Shown here one piece after another: positions 7,923-18,101 of a stretch of 64,000 nt of DNA. The notes beneath the pieces were generated by a model. That model was given only the letters and a program-made list of their open reading frames with translations, was not told the DNA's origin and made no database searches. The position numbers were made by a program, and so were the translations under genes. This DNA is from Burkholderiaceae bacterium. Lineage in GTDB: Bacteria > Pseudomonadota > Gammaproteobacteria > Burkholderiales > Burkholderiaceae_D. The stretch covers positions 62,001-126,000 of the forward strand of contig JAOAUN010000048.1 of assembly GCA_030157545.1 (NCBI GenBank), given 5' to 3'. The stretch's first letter is position 1; every line of letters starts with the position of its first letter.

Positions 7923-10016
7923 ATGGCTGAATTATCCCAAGTGGAAAGCCCGCTCGATGCGTCCAAGTTCGTCAGCTTTCCTGATTCTCCTTTCAAGCTC
8001 TGCCAGCCCTTCGAGCCGGCCGGTGATCAGCCACATGCGATTGCCAAGCTGGTGGAGGGTATTGAGGACGGACTTTCCTTTCAGACTTTGCTGGGCGTCA
8101 CTGGTTCCGGCAAGACTTTTACGATGGCGAATGTGATCGCCCGTATGGGCCGGCCGGCCATCGTGTTTGCACCTAACAAGACTCTGGCAGCACAACTTTA
8201 TAGCGAGTTTCGCGATTTTTTTCCGCAGAATGCGGTCGAATATTTCGTCAGCTATTACGATTATTACCAGCCTGAAGCCTATGTGCCGCAGCGCGACTTG
8301 TTCATTGAAAAAGACTCCGCCATCAATGAGCACATCGAGCAGATGCGCCTCTCTTGCACAAAATCATTGATGGAGCGGCGCGACGTCGTGATCGTCGCCA
8401 CTGTGTCGGCCATTTACGGTATCGGCAATCCAAGCGAATACCATCAGATGGTGCTGACCCTGCGCGCCAAGGACAAGCTGTCGCAGCGCGATGTGATCGC
8501 ACGCCTGATCCAAATGCAATACACCCGCAACGATATCGATTTTGGGCGTGGCACCTTCCGTGTGCGTGGCGACACGCTCGATATTTTTCCGGCCGAGCAC
8601 GCCGAACTGGCAGTACGAGTTGAATTGTTTGATGATGAAGTCGATAGCCTGCAACTGTTCGATCCCCTGACCGGCCGTGTGCGGCAAAAGATTCCACGCT
8701 TTACCGTCTATCCGGGTTCGCATTATGTGACGCCACGCTCGACGGTGCTGCGCGCGATCGAGACTATCAAGGATGAGTTGCGCGAGCGGCTAGAGTTTTT
8801 CCGCAAAGAGAACAAGCTCATCGAAGAACAACGCATAGAGCAGCGCACCCGTTTCGATCTGGAGATGATGCAGGAAATCGGTTTCACCAAGGGCATCGAA
8901 AACTATTCGCGCCATCTGTCTGGCGCCAAACCGGGTGAGCCGCCACCGACGCTGGTTGACTACTTGCCGCAGGATGCACTGATGTTCCTCGATGAGTCGC
9001 ATGTGCTGACCGGGCAATTGAACGGCATGTACAACGGCGACCGTGCGCGCAAGACCAATCTGGTGGACTACGGTTTCCGTTTGCCCTCGGCCCTGGACAA
9101 CCGGCCGCTGCGTTTTGATGAGTTCGAATCAAAAATGCGGCAGCTGGTGTTTGTGTCTGCAACGCCAGCCGAATACGAGCGCACGCATTCCGGGCAAGTG
9201 GTGGAGCAGGTGGTACGCCCGACCGGTCTGGTTGATCCGCAAATTCTTGTGCGTCCTGCCAGTACGCAGGTGGATGACCTGATGCAGGAAATCCAGCTGC
9301 GTGTTGAAAAAAACGAGCGCGTACTGGTAACGACGCTGACCAAGCGTATGTCCGAGCAGCTGACGGAATTCTTAAGCGACAACGGTGTCAAGGTGCGGTA
9401 TTTGCACAGTGATATTGATACGGTGGAGCGGGTCGAAATCTTGCGTGATTTGCGCTTGGGTGTGTTTGATGTTCTCGTCGGCATCAACCTGCTGCGCGAA
9501 GGTTTGGATATTCCTGAAGTCTCGCTGGTCGCCATCCTCGACGCCGACAAAGAAGGTTTTTTGCGTTCCGAGCGCAGTCTGATTCAGACCATAGGCCGCG
9601 CTGCACGTAATCTGAATGGCATGGCAATTTTATACGGTGACAAAGTTACCGAATCGATGCGGCGCGCGATGAGTGAGACTGAGCGCAGGCGCAACAAGCA
9701 GCTTGAATTTAATGCGGCTAATAACATTACGCCGGTCGGTGTTAAAAAGCACATCCGCGAAATGATTGACGGCGTCTACAAGGTCGACGAAGCGCGTGCC
9801 GAACTGTTTGCAGCCCAAGAGCAGGCCAAGTATGAATCGATGAGCGAGAAGCAGGTCAGCAAGGAAATCAAGCGGCTGGAAAAGCTGATGCAGGACCACG
9901 CAAAAAATCTGGAATTCGAAAAAGCCGCGCAGGTGCGCGACCAGTTGCACGTGCTGAAAGAGCAGTTGTTTGGTGCGCCGGGGTCGGACAATATCACGTC
10001 CATTACAGGGAAATAG
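7923..10016 (+). CDS. uvrB: Excinuclease ABC subunit B
   Basis: Nucleotide excision repair helicase-like subunit that verifies damage delivered by UvrA and recruits UvrC. 697 residues, near usual size (about 670-700). Walker A block [13 protein letters not shown] at about residues 59-71, beta-hairpin region with [12 protein letters not shown] at about 116, DEAD-type DESH box at about 357, helicase motif [11 protein letters not shown], and a C-terminal UVR domain. No CTGT-N8-ACAG LexA box was found in the 123 bases between it and tyrB, so SOS control is not evident. Confidence 0.98.
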   Translation: MAELSQVESPLDASKFVSFPDSPFKLCQPFEPAGDQPHAIAKLVEGIEDGLSFQTLLGVTGSGKTFTMANVIARMGRPAIVFAPNKTLAAQLYSEFRDFFPQNAVEYFVSYYDYYQPEAYVPQRDLFIEKDSAINEHIEQMRLSCTKSLMERRDVVIVATVSAIYGIGNPSEYHQMVLTLRAKDKLSQRDVIARLIQMQYTRNDIDFGRGTFRVRGDTLDIFPAEHAELAVRVELFDDEVDSLQLFDPLTGRVRQKIPRFTVYPGSHYVTPRSTVLRAIETIKDELRERLEFFRKENKLIEEQRIEQRTRFDLEMMQEIGFTKGIENYSRHLSGAKPGEPPPTLVDYLPQDALMFLDESHVLTGQLNGMYNGDRARKTNLVDYGFRLPSALDNRPLRFDEFESKMRQLVFVSATPAEYERTHSGQVVEQVVRPTGLVDPQILVRPASTQVDDLMQEIQLRVEKNERVLVTTLTKRMSEQLTEFLSDNGVKVRYLHSDIDTVERVEILRDLRLGVFDVLVGINLLREGLDIPEVSLVAILDADKEGFLRSERSLIQTIGRAARNLNGMAILYGDKVTESMRRAMSETERRRNKQLEFNAANNITPVGVKKHIREMIDGVYKVDEARAELFAAQEQAKYESMSEKQVSKEIKRLEKLMQDHAKNLEFEKAAQVRDQLHVLKEQLFGAPGSDNITSITGK

Positions 10017-10017
10017 A

Positions 10018-10056
10018 GCGGCCTGAGCCCGATATGGTTTCGGGTCAGGCCGCGTT
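10018..10056 (+). terminator. Hairpin after uvrB
   Basis: Nine-base perfect stem GCGGCCTGA / TCAGGCCGC with an inner GCCCGA/TTCGGG stem, followed by only GTTT. A stable structure with a weak T tract; probable uvrB terminator. Confidence 0.6.
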
Positions 10057-10108
10057 TAAGCGAGCCGTTGCCGGCCCGCTTATATCAACCTTCGGTGAAA
10101 TGATGAAT

Positions 10109-11140
10109 TCAGACCACTGCAGAAATTGAATCAATGGCTGATGAAATGCTGGCGTCAGATGCTTGAATGTCGTCTCCTTTGTTTTTAACAGAGGTTTTTG
10201 TTGATTCGGGATTTGCAGATCGTTTATCACCGCAGAGGCGCTGTACCAAATAGACGCCGCCAAAGACAAGTACACCTGTCCCTAGAAGTGAAGCAGTAAT
10301 GATTCCACCCAGAGTGGTGCGCTGCATGCCGTCGCTAGTCTTTGGTGAAACGCGTAGATAGCGGATGCTATCTGTTTGATTGCCCGTTTTTTTTGACGCG
10401 AGCCAGTTATCCATCTGCTCTTTTGATAAATAGATATAGGCATCCTTGCTTTGATCGAGCAGGCGATTGATCTGCTCGTTTGTCGTGGTGCCGTTTGCGT
10501 CGGGTACAACGCAAGTCATGCTGCTGGATACATTGCATTTCGCTGCAACGGCAGATGAACTAGTGAAATCAAGTACGTGAAATTTGTTTGGATAGGGGCG
10601 GTAGTCTGGCAGCAGTTCACAGGCCTGACCGGGTTCGCCATCAATGAAGATAGGTACATCACCGATACAGTTAGAGGCAGGGCTGATATCTCCCACTAGC
10701 TGAACAGACAGATGGTAGTCATCTGATCTCACTTGTAACCAGGCGACTGAGGGTATTGAATAACAGCGCGTTAGTTGTTGCTCGGTGCTGATGCCGCGTT
10801 TAGTCCCCGGATTTCCCATGTCCTGAAACCTTTTTTCGATCGCTTCGGTGAACTTGCCGATGCCCGCGTTAATGGGGCCAAAAAAATCGAACTCTGGCGT
10901 CACCTTCGTGACGACGCGCGGTAGCTTCGCAGCTTCACGGGCGGCTATCTTGCTGGCGTCTACGTCTGGATTGCCCTGAACGGAATTCCGGTAAAGCCGC
11001 ACCTTCTGCTCATCGCTAAGATGGGTTCTTTTCGTGTTGGGCGTGCCGGGGATGATGACGTTGGCAGCATGAGTGAGTCCACTTTGCAGATTGGTATAAC
11101 CCTCTTTGAGACGGTTCTGTAATTGAGTATAGGCTTGCAT
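10109..11140 (-). CDS. Hypothetical protein with one C-terminal membrane segment
   Basis: Unrecognised 343-residue protein. It begins directly behind a strong ribosome binding site (AAGGAGAG, 8 bases from the ATG), which supports expression. There is no N-terminal signal peptide: the first 45 residues are polar and helical. A mixed domain with six cysteines runs from about residue 120 to 270. One strongly hydrophobic helix is at about 280-305 (GGIITASLLGTGVLVFGGVY), followed by a lysine/serine-rich tail. A tail-anchored protein or a secreted effector-like protein are both possible. The body looks more AT-rich than its neighbours uvrB and the UDG-like gene, which hints at acquisition. Confidence 0.75.
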   Translation of the reverse strand: MQAYTQLQNRLKEGYTNLQSGLTHAANVIIPGTPNTKRTHLSDEQKVRLYRNSVQGNPDVDASKIAAREAAKLPRVVTKVTPEFDFFGPINAGIGKFTEAIEKRFQDMGNPGTKRGISTEQQLTRCYSIPSVAWLQVRSDDYHLSVQLVGDISPASNCIGDVPIFIDGEPGQACELLPDYRPYPNKFHVLDFTSSSAVAAKCNVSSSMTCVVPDANGTTTNEQINRLLDQSKDAYIYLSKEQMDNWLASKKTGNQTDSIRYLRVSPKTSDGMQRTTLGGIITASLLGTGVLVFGGVYLVQRLCGDKRSANPESTKTSVKNKGDDIQASDASISSAIDSISAVV

Positions 11141-11271
11141 TTAATTCTCTCCTTAAAGATCGGGTGTTTGATGATCGTGATGGTGCGCGGGACCGGCTTG
11201 TTCGAACCGGATTTTGGTGGCTGATCTTCTGAGGTGGTTCCTGATCTGCCTGCTCGCATCACGTGGCGCGC

Positions 11272-11277
11272 TACAAT
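11272..11277 (+). promoter_or_regulatory. Candidate -10 box of UDG-like gene
   Basis: TACAAT 21 bases upstream of the chosen ATG at 11299; no clear -35 box. The position argues against the alternative GTG start at 11263, which lies upstream of this element. Confidence 0.4.
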
Positions 11278-11298
11278 CAAAGCTTTGTCCAGAAGCTC

Positions 11299-12069
11299 AT
11301 GATTCCCACCTTGATTGCAGATGCCGTTGCGCTTGCTGCGCCTTCATGGCGCCCGATACTGCTGCGCGGATTGGCTGAGATGGCTGCCGCAGATCCTGTT
11401 TATCTGCCTGCGCTGGCGAATGACCAATTTCTTCCGACCCAAGGCCGTTTATTTGCAGCCTTCGAGCAACCACTGGAAGCGGTGCGTTATGTGCTCGTGG
11501 GTGAGGGACCTTATCCGCGTGAAGCGAGTGCAACCGGCGTCTGCTTTATGGATGGTGCCGTTAATTCTCTGTGGTCTGAGCAGGGCTTGTCCAAACCTGT
11601 GAATCGCGCTACCTCCCTGCGCAATTTCATGAAAATGCTGCTGGTGGCCGAAGGCTTGCTGCAGCCCGATGCCACGGGTGCGGAAGCGATGCTGGCGGTT
11701 TCTGCCAAAGCGCGCGCAGCCGGTTCAGGATTCATCCAGACCCTGCCCGAACTGCAGCACAATCTGACACTGCAGGGGTTTTTGTTGTTGAATGCGGCGC
11801 TGGTGTTTCGCCCGCATGTGCCGCCGGTGAAAGAGGCGAAAGCCTGGCTACCGTTTTTGCAAACGGTGTTAATCGCCCTTGCCGAAAAATCGCAGCCGCT
11901 TCCAACGCTGGTTTTATGGGGCAAGATCGCCCTATGGGTGGAAGGCTTGCCGATCGCTGATCGCTTCCCTAAGCAGGTGGCTGAACATCCGTACAACCTG
12001 TCTTTCATACTCAATCCGCAGATGCAGTCACTGTTCGGGCTTATGCACTTGCTCGACAAGCAGGCTTGA
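11299..12069 (+). CDS. Uracil-DNA glycosylase-like protein, catalytic Asp missing
   Basis: 256-residue protein with the layout of family 1 uracil-DNA glycosylase but altered active-site loops. The water-activating loop GQDPYH of UDG is replaced by GEGPYP (residues 68-73), so the catalytic Asp becomes Gly and the His becomes Pro. The uracil-stacking Phe is kept in GVCFMD, the uracil-reading Asn is kept in LLLNAAL (N165), and the C-terminal His-Pro loop survives as EHPYNLS (H230). Start chosen at ATG 11299; a GTG at 11263 in the same frame would add 12 residues but overlaps a -10-like box. The fold assignment is inferred from these motifs. It is probably a non-canonical or non-catalytic homologue. 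Confidence 0.65.
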   Translation: MIPTLIADAVALAAPSWRPILLRGLAEMAAADPVYLPALANDQFLPTQGRLFAAFEQPLEAVRYVLVGEGPYPREASATGVCFMDGAVNSLWSEQGLSKPVNRATSLRNFMKMLLVAEGLLQPDATGAEAMLAVSAKARAAGSGFIQTLPELQHNLTLQGFLLLNAALVFRPHVPPVKEAKAWLPFLQTVLIALAEKSQPLPTLVLWGKIALWVEGLPIADRFPKQVAEHPYNLSFILNPQMQSLFGLMHLLDKQA

Positions 12070-12154
12070 GCCCATTTTGAAGACGCCGGGGCTCAGTGCC
12101 TTTCCATGAAAGTTCCCTTCCGGGGGAGTACCTGACGGTTTCACTCAAGTTTGC

Positions 12155-12180
12155 TATACTTGACCAAATTGTTAGGGAAT
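12155..12180 (+). promoter_or_regulatory. isc promoter with IscR-like binding site
   Basis: A -10 box TATACT (12155-12160) sits 17 bases behind CTGACG (12132-12137). It overlaps ATACTTGACCAAATTGTTAG, which resembles the type 1 IscR site found before iscR operons. The position, over the -10 and start region, fits autorepression by [2Fe-2S]-IscR. Confidence 0.6.
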
Positions 12181-12224
12181 CCGTTTTCCTGTGAACACAG
12201 TTCCATTTTGCCGGAGTCGAACTT

Positions 12225-12692
12225 ATGCGTCTGACAACCAAAGGCCGTTTTGCCGTCACTGCCATGATTGATCTGGCCCTGCGCCAGCATAATGGTCCGG
12301 TCACGCTCGCCGGTATCAGTCAGCGTCAGGAAATTTCGCTGTCTTACCTTGAACAATTGTTCGGTAAGCTGCGTCGCCATGAAATCGTCGAATCCGTGCG
12401 CGGACCCGGCGGCGGCTACAACCTTGCGCGCATTCCGGAAAAGATCACGGTAGCAGACATAATTATTGCTGTAGACGAACCTTTGGACGCTACCCAGTGT
12501 GGCGGTCGTGAAAACTGCCATGGAGAAGTAGCCGGTCATCGCTGTATGACGCATGACCTGTGGGCAACACTGAACGCTAAAATGGTGGATTATCTCGATT
12601 CAGTTTCGCTGAAGGATCTGGTCGAACAGCAAAAGCAAAAAGACAATGAACCGCAACCCGTCGTGATGCACCGTACGCATCAGGCTGCCTGA
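12225..12692 (+). CDS. iscR: Iron-sulfur cluster assembly regulator IscR
   Basis: Rrf2-family repressor of the isc operon; the [2Fe-2S] form represses. 155 residues. Winged helix at the N-terminus ([19 protein letters not shown]) and three cluster cysteines C92, C98 and C107 in [16 protein letters not shown], nearly the E. coli spacing. First gene of iscRSUA, 17 bases before iscS, behind the IscR-like box. Confidence 0.97.
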   Translation: MRLTTKGRFAVTAMIDLALRQHNGPVTLAGISQRQEISLSYLEQLFGKLRRHEIVESVRGPGGGYNLARIPEKITVADIIIAVDEPLDATQCGGRENCHGEVAGHRCMTHDLWATLNAKMVDYLDSVSLKDLVEQQKQKDNEPQPVVMHRTHQAA

Positions 12693-12709
12693 ATTTTGGA
12701 GTAAAGAAC

Positions 12710-13963
12710 ATGAACGCACCGCTGGACAAATCACTGATGGACACGCTGAAGGCGCCGCATTTCCCTATTTATATGGATTACTCGGCAACGACGCCGATTG
12801 ATCCGCGCGTGGCCGACAAAATGATTCCCTATCTGCGCGAGCAGTTCGGCAATCCTGCCTCGCGCAGTCACATGTACGGCTGGACTGCAGAAAAAGCGGT
12901 TGAAGAAGCACGCGAGCAAGTTGCCGCGCTGGTGAATGCCGATTCGCGCGAGATCATCTGGACCTCGGGCGCAACCGAAGGCAACAACCTTGCTATTAAA
13001 GGTGCTGCGCATTTTTACAAGACCAAGGGCAAGCACATCATCACCGTCAAGACCGAGCACAAGGCGGTGCTGGATACGGTGCGTGAGCTGGAACGCCAGG
13101 GTTTTGAAGCGACTTATTTGCAGCCGCAAGACAATGGCCTGATCACGGTTGAGCAGCTCGCTGCTGCGATTCGTCCCGATACGATTCTGGTCTCGGTAAT
13201 GTGGGTCAATAACGAGATCGGCGTGATCCAACCTATCGATGAAATCGGCGAACTGTGCCGCAGCAAGGGCATTATTTTTCACTCGGATGCAGCGCAAGCG
13301 ACTGGCAAGACGCCGATCGATCTGGAAAAAACCAAGGTTGATCTGGTGACATTCACCGCGCACAAATCCTATGGCCCGAAAGGCGTAGGCGCGCTGTATG
13401 TGCGTCGCAAACCGCGCGTGCGCCTTGAAGCGCAAATGCATGGCGGTGGTCATGAGCGCGGCCTGCGTTCCGGCACACTGGCCACGCACCAGATCGTTGG
13501 CATGGGCGAGGCTTTCCGGCTGGCCAAAGAAGAAATGGATGTCGAAATGGCGCGCATCATCAAGCTGCGTGACCGTCTGGCCAAAGGCCTGCAAGAGATG
13601 GAAGAAGTCTACGTCAACGGCGACATGGAACATCGCGTGCCGCATAACTTGAACGTCAGTTTCAACTACGTAGAAGGCGAGTCGCTGATCATGGCCATCA
13701 AGGACATCGCGGTTTCGTCCGGCTCGGCCTGTACCTCGGCCAGCCTTGAGCCTTCGTATGTATTGCGTGCACTCGGGCGCAGCGACGAACTGGCGCATAG
13801 CTCGATTCGTTTCACCTTTGGCCGTTTCACCACCGAAGAAGACATCGATTTCACGATTGATCTGCTGAAGAAAAAAGTCGGCAAGCTGCGCGAACTTTCG
13901 CCGCTGTGGGACATGTACAAAGACGGCATCGACATCAGCTCCATTCAATGGGCTGCACACTAA
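12710..13963 (+). CDS. iscS: Cysteine desulfurase IscS
   Basis: PLP enzyme that takes sulfur from cysteine as a persulfide and hands it to IscU and tRNA thiolation enzymes. 417 residues, 13 longer than E. coli IscS at the N-terminus. PLP lysine K219 in [10 protein letters not shown]; catalytic C341 in [11 protein letters not shown]-terminus is intact. Preceded by a GGAG-type ribosome binding site. Confidence 0.98.
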   Translation: MNAPLDKSLMDTLKAPHFPIYMDYSATTPIDPRVADKMIPYLREQFGNPASRSHMYGWTAEKAVEEAREQVAALVNADSREIIWTSGATEGNNLAIKGAAHFYKTKGKHIITVKTEHKAVLDTVRELERQGFEATYLQPQDNGLITVEQLAAAIRPDTILVSVMWVNNEIGVIQPIDEIGELCRSKGIIFHSDAAQATGKTPIDLEKTKVDLVTFTAHKSYGPKGVGALYVRRKPRVRLEAQMHGGGHERGLRSGTLATHQIVGMGEAFRLAKEEMDVEMARIIKLRDRLAKGLQEMEEVYVNGDMEHRVPHNLNVSFNYVEGESLIMAIKDIAVSSGSACTSASLEPSYVLRALGRSDELAHSSIRFTFGRFTTEEDIDFTIDLLKKKVGKLRELSPLWDMYKDGIDISSIQWAAH

Positions 13964-13987
13964 TCATTCGTTTTCAGGAGCATTACC

Positions 13988-14389
13988 ATGGCTTACTCAG
14001 ACAAAGTTCTAGATCACTACGAAAACCCGCGCAATGTAGGCGCCTTCCAGAAAGACGATGACACCGTCGGCACTGGCATGGTCGGCGCACCGGCTTGCGG
14101 CGACGTCATGAAATTACAGATCAAGGTCGGCGCCGATGGCGTGATCGAAGATGCAAAATTCAAGACCTATGGCTGCGGCTCGGCGATTGCCTCGTCGTCG
14201 CTGGTCACCGAATGGGTCAAGGGCAAGACGCTGGATCAGGCGCTGTCCATCAAGAACACCCAGATCGCTGAAGAACTGGCGCTGCCGCCGGTGAAAATTC
14301 ACTGCTCGATTCTGGCCGAAGACGCGATCAAGGCCGCCGTGCTGGATTACAAGGCACGCCACGGTGGTGAAGTTAAAGAGGCTGCATAA
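13988..14389 (+). CDS. iscU: Iron-sulfur scaffold protein IscU
   Basis: Scaffold on which [2Fe-2S] clusters are built before HscA/HscB-driven release. 133 residues. The three cluster cysteines are in GAPACGD, YGCGSA and KIHCSI, with the conserved Asp after the first one. The HscA recognition motif LPPVK is present just before the third Cys. Gap of 24 bases from iscS. Confidence 0.98.
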   Translation: MAYSDKVLDHYENPRNVGAFQKDDDTVGTGMVGAPACGDVMKLQIKVGADGVIEDAKFKTYGCGSAIASSSLVTEWVKGKTLDQALSIKNTQIAEELALPPVKIHCSILAEDAIKAAVLDYKARHGGEVKEAA

Positions 14390-14410
14390 GCAGCAAAGGA
14401 CGCATCAGTA

Positions 14411-14734
14411 ATGGCAATCACACTGACAGAAAAAGCAGCAAAGCACGTGTCGCGCTACATTGAAAAGCGCGGCAAGGGCATAGGCTTGCGTTTCGGCGTG
14501 CGCACCACTGGCTGCTCGGGCCTGGCATACAAGCTCGAGTATGTGGATGACAAGGCCGATGAGGATAGTGTCTTTGAATCACACGGCATTCACGTGTTCG
14601 TCGATCCGAAAAGCCTGCCTTACATTGATGGCACCGAGCTCGACTTCGCGCGCGAGGGTTTGAATGAAGGCTTTAAATTCTACAATCCCAATGTGAAGAA
14701 CGAATGCGGATGTGGCGAGAGCTTCACCATCTGA
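14411..14734 (+). CDS. iscA: A-type iron-sulfur carrier IscA
   Basis: 107-residue A-type carrier with the three ligand cysteines: one in TTGCSGLAY and two in the C-terminal CGCGESF. It delivers clusters or iron to targets. Last gene before two terminator-like hairpins, so it closes the proximal iscRSUA transcript. Confidence 0.97.
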   Translation: MAITLTEKAAKHVSRYIEKRGKGIGLRFGVRTTGCSGLAYKLEYVDDKADEDSVFESHGIHVFVDPKSLPYIDGTELDFAREGLNEGFKFYNPNVKNECGCGESFTI

Positions 14735-14747
14735 GCACGCTTACACG

Positions 14748-14767
14748 CAGGCCGGATGCCTGTTTTT
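14748..14767 (+). terminator. First hairpin after iscA
   Basis: CAGGC / GCCTG stem (14748-14752 with 14758-14762), five-base loop, followed by TTTTT. Short but terminator-like. Confidence 0.55.
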
Positions 14768-14770
14768 CCC

Positions 14771-14802
14771 AAGCCTGTGCAGTATCGACAGGCTTTTGTT
14801 TT
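14771..14802 (+). terminator. Second, stronger terminator after iscA
   Basis: Eight-base stem AAGCCTGT / ACAGGCTT (14771-14778 with 14788-14795) followed by TTGTTTT. Together with the hairpin before it, this should reduce read-through from iscRSUA into hscBA-fdx-iscX. Confidence 0.75.
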
Positions 14803-14908
14803 AGAGAGTCTGTCAAAATGACGCTGACTGCGTTGTGTCGCCTTGCCGTACAGAAGTACTGTCTGCAGCTTTACGCCTGGCCAGCCTCATTTTGACAGAC
14901 GCTCTTAG
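14802..14908. repeat. Palindromic element with 26-bp inverted ends in the isc operon
   Basis: Left end (14801-14826) and right end (14882-14907) are inverted copies that match at 23 of 26 bases around the core GTCTGTCAAAATGA. The 55-base interior has its own small dyad (GTACAGAAGTAC). It carries no gene beyond a 25-codon open stretch. The architecture (about 107 bp, long imperfect terminal inverted repeats, no transposase) is MITE-like or a structured intergenic repeat. It ends a few bases before the hscB start. Confidence 0.75.
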
Positions 14909-14914
14909 ATAACT

Positions 14915-15430
14915 ATGCAAAACCATTTCGCACTTTTCCATTTGCCGCAGCAGTTCGCGCTCGATTCAGCGCAGCTTGATGCCGCCTATCGTGAAGTGCA
15001 GAATCAGGTGCATCCTGATAAATTCGTCTCTGCGCCTGATGCAGAAAAACGTGTCGCGATGCAATGGGCCACGCGTGCCAACGAGGCTTACCAGACCCTG
15101 AAAAGTCCGTTCAAGCGTGCCGCTTATTTATGCGAACTGCATGGCATCGATTTGCAAACCGAATCCAACACGGCGATGCCGGTTGATTTTCTGATGCAGC
15201 AAATGGAATGGCGTGAAGCACTGGATGAAGCGCGCGCAGAGCGCGATCTGGATGTGCTGGAAAAACTGGAAGCTGAATTACGTGCGGCGCGTCAGCAAAA
15301 AATTGCACAAGTCGCAGCCGAACTCGATGCTAAAGAATTTGAAGCAGCTGGCAAAGCTGTACGCCAGCTGATGTTTCTGGAAAAATTTGGTGAGGAAGTA
15401 TCTCGCGTTTTCGAGACGCTGGAAACCTGA
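14915..15430 (+). CDS. hscB: Co-chaperone HscB
   Basis: J-domain protein that brings IscU to HscA and stimulates its ATPase. 171 residues, normal size. The J-domain HPD motif is at about residues 33-35 (VHPDKF); the C-terminal three-helix region binds IscU. Its start lies seven bases after the palindromic element, so that element forms its 5' leader. Confidence 0.96.
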   Translation: MQNHFALFHLPQQFALDSAQLDAAYREVQNQVHPDKFVSAPDAEKRVAMQWATRANEAYQTLKSPFKRAAYLCELHGIDLQTESNTAMPVDFLMQQMEWREALDEARAERDLDVLEKLEAELRAARQQKIAQVAAELDAKEFEAAGKAVRQLMFLEKFGEEVSRVFETLET

Positions 15431-15472
15431 GCCTCAATACGACGTCGTAACTCATAAAGACCGCTGGATAAC

Positions 15473-17338
15473 ATGGCATTATTGCAAATCTCCGAACCCG
15501 GCATGTCAACCGCGCCGCACCAGCACCGGCTGGCAGTCGGCATTGACCTTGGCACCACCAATTCGCTGGTGGCCACCGTGCGCAACAGTATTCCTGAAGT
15601 ACTGGATGATGAAGATGGTCATGCGCTGTTGCCTTCCATCGTGCGCTATTTACCGACTGGTTACGCCAACATCGGCTATGCGGCACAGGCTGCCCAAACC
15701 ACCGACCCAAAAAATACCATCGTATCGGTCAAGCGTTTCATGGGGCGCGGCCTCAAAGATATCGCCCATGCCGAGAACATGCCTTACGATTTCGTCGACG
15801 CGCCCGGCATGGTGCAAGTCAAAACGCTTGCTGGTGTAAAAAGTCCGGTCGAAATCTCTGCCGAAATTCTGGCCACCTTGCGTCAGCGTGCCGAAGACGC
15901 ATTGGGCGATGAACTGGTCGGTGCCGTCATCACCGTGCCGGCTTATTTTGACGATGCACAGCGTCAGGCCACCAAAGATGCCGCTCAGCTGGCCGGCCTG
16001 AATGTGCTGCGCTTGTTGAACGAGCCGACTGCAGCCGCCATAGCCTACGGTCTCGATCATGGCTCCGAAGGGATCTATGCCGTCTACGATCTGGGCGGCG
16101 GCACCTTTGACATCTCGATTCTTAAATTGTCGAAGGGCGTTTTTGAGGTGCTGTCTACTGGTGGTGATTCGGCGCTCGGCGGCGACGACTTTGACCACCG
16201 TCTGTTTTGCTGGATCATCGAGCAGGCGCATCTGTTGCCGCTGTCGGATGAAGACACCCGAACACTGATGGTCAAGTCGCGTGAAGCGAAGGAACTGTTG
16301 TCCGCGCATACCGAGACACATATCGACGCGACCCTGAACTCCGGTGAAGAAGTGCATCTGACCCTGAGCGCGGCTGAGTTTACTGAAATGACCAAGCATC
16401 TTGTCGGCAAAACACTGGCGCCTTGCCGCAAGGCGATGCGTGATGCCGGTCTGGCCGTTGACGATATCGATGGCGTGGTGTTGGTCGGCGGTTCCACCCG
16501 GATGCCTATCGTTCGCAAGGCCGTTGCCGATTACTTTCAGACTACGCCGCTGGCCAATATCGACCCCGATAAAGTGGTCGCGCTTGGTGCTGCCATACAA
16601 GCCAATCTTTTGGCAGGTAATCGCGCTGCCGGCGATGACTGGCTGCTGCTGGATGTCATTCCGTTGTCGCTTGGCATAGAAACCATGGGCGGGCTGGTTG
16701 AAAAAGTCATACCGCGCAACTCCACCATTCCTTGTGCCCGCGCTCAGGAATTCACCACCTTCAAAGACGGGCAAACTGCTTTGGCCGTACATATTGTGCA
16801 GGGCGAGCGCGAGCTCGTCAGCGATTGTCGTTCGCTGGCGCGCTTTGAATTGCGCGGCATTCCGCCCATGGCCGCTGGTGCCGCTCGCATTCGTGTGACC
16901 TATCAAGTGGACGCCGACGGCTTGCTTTCAGTGGCTGCGCGTGAGATGCATTCAGGTGTGGAGGCATCCATCATCGTCAAGCCATCCTATGGACTGGGCG
17001 ACGACGAGATCGCGCGCATGTTGCAAGATTCTTTCCAGTCAGCCGATGAAGACATGAAGCTGCGCGCACTGCGCGAAGAGCAGGTCGAAGCCGAACGTAT
17101 TTTGCTGGCACTGGATTCGGCGCTGGCAAGCGACCCCGACTTGTTGAGCGCAGCCGAAAAAACGCAAATCGCGTTGCTGGTGGCAAGCTTGCGCATCAAG
17201 ATGCAGGGCAGCGACCATCTGAAGATCAAAGATGCTGTTGATGCACTGGCCAAAGGCACCGAAGAATTCGCGGCACGCAGGATGGATCGTAATGTCAGAA
17301 CCGCACTGACGGGCCGCAAGCTCGATGAAGTCGCTTAA
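15473..17338 (+). CDS. hscA: Fe-S assembly chaperone HscA
   Basis: Hsp70-class ATPase that releases clusters from IscU. 621 residues. Nucleotide-binding signatures [14 protein letters not shown] near residue 23, [14 protein letters not shown] near 204 and [15 protein letters not shown] near 337 are intact. The substrate-binding domain fills the C-terminal third. Follows hscB by 42 bases. Confidence 0.98.
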   Translation: MALLQISEPGMSTAPHQHRLAVGIDLGTTNSLVATVRNSIPEVLDDEDGHALLPSIVRYLPTGYANIGYAAQAAQTTDPKNTIVSVKRFMGRGLKDIAHAENMPYDFVDAPGMVQVKTLAGVKSPVEISAEILATLRQRAEDALGDELVGAVITVPAYFDDAQRQATKDAAQLAGLNVLRLLNEPTAAAIAYGLDHGSEGIYAVYDLGGGTFDISILKLSKGVFEVLSTGGDSALGGDDFDHRLFCWIIEQAHLLPLSDEDTRTLMVKSREAKELLSAHTETHIDATLNSGEEVHLTLSAAEFTEMTKHLVGKTLAPCRKAMRDAGLAVDDIDGVVLVGGSTRMPIVRKAVADYFQTTPLANIDPDKVVALGAAIQANLLAGNRAAGDDWLLLDVIPLSLGIETMGGLVEKVIPRNSTIPCARAQEFTTFKDGQTALAVHIVQGERELVSDCRSLARFELRGIPPMAAGAARIRVTYQVDADGLLSVAAREMHSGVEASIIVKPSYGLGDDEIARMLQDSFQSADEDMKLRALREEQVEAERILLALDSALASDPDLLSAAEKTQIALLVASLRIKMQGSDHLKIKDAVDALAKGTEEFAARRMDRNVRTALTGRKLDEVA

Positions 17339-17358
17339 AAATTATCAAGGAAGATCAC

Positions 17359-17697
17359 GTGCCACAAATCGTCGTACTGCCACATGCAAGCCTGTGCCCT
17401 GAAGGCGCCGTACTCGAAGTTCAGAGCGGCATCTCCGTCTGCGATGCCCTGCTCGAGAATGACATCGAGATCGAGCACGCCTGCGAAAAATCCTGCGCCT
17501 GCACCACCTGCCATATCGTGGTCAGGGAAGGCTATGCATCTTTGAACGAAGCCGAAGAAAAAGAAGAAGACCTGCTCGACATGGCCTGGGGGCTGGAAGC
17601 CACCTCGCGCCTTTCCTGTCAGGCGATTGTGGACAAGGCCGATCTGGTGATCGAGATTCCGAAGTACACCATCAACCACGCGCGCGAAAATCACTGA
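17359..17697 (+). CDS. fdx: Isc-type [2Fe-2S] ferredoxin
   Basis: Adrenodoxin-like ferredoxin that supplies electrons for cluster assembly. 112 residues, GTG start. The cluster cysteines are in the CEKSCACTTC block (positions about 42-51) and a distal Cys in SRLSCQ. Lies 20 bases after hscA. Confidence 0.97.
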   Translation: MPQIVVLPHASLCPEGAVLEVQSGISVCDALLENDIEIEHACEKSCACTTCHIVVREGYASLNEAEEKEEDLLDMAWGLEATSRLSCQAIVDKADLVIEIPKYTINHARENH

Positions 17698-17717
17698 AGC
17701 GAGCAGGGGAGAAGAGC

Positions 17718-17912
17718 ATGAAATGGACAGACACCATACGCATTGCAGAAGAACTGCACGATAAATTTCCTGACGTCGATCCGTTGGCAATCCGTTTCAC
17801 TGACCTGCACAACTGGGTCATGGAGCTGGATGAATTTGACGACGACCCGAAGCACTCGGGCGAGAAAATTCTGGAAGCGATACAGATGGCGTGGATAGAC
17901 GAAGCGAAATAA
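17718..17912 (+). CDS. iscX: IscX, Fe-S assembly modulator
   Basis: 64-residue acidic protein with the family pattern MKWTDTIRIAEEL and DLHNWVMELDEFDDDP. It binds IscS and iron and tunes cluster synthesis. Last gene of the operon, 20 bases after fdx, preceded by GGGGAG as ribosome binding site. Confidence 0.96.
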   Translation: MKWTDTIRIAEELHDKFPDVDPLAIRFTDLHNWVMELDEFDDDPKHSGEKILEAIQMAWIDEAK

Positions 17913-18101
17913 TATCCGTGGACGTCATTTGCGAGCAGCGCTGATAGTACATCGTGTTTGACTAAGGATTTTTTTCAGCAAATAGGCTGATTGAGTCACT
18001 GCACTGGCAGTCACTGGCAGGCACTATTGAAGCGTTGCAGCACTGGTGGCAGTTGAGAAATGAATGCAAGCACCGCCAGAGCAAAAGAGCGGCCTGAATG
18101 C

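Noticed and set aside
12731..13960. 409-residue open frame antisense to iscS
   Set aside because: Exact shadow of iscS on the other strand with no homology and no ribosome binding site; caused by codon bias.
15650..16906. 418-residue open frame antisense to hscA
   Set aside because: Mirror frame of a confident Hsp70 gene; composition is a by-product of GC-rich third positions.
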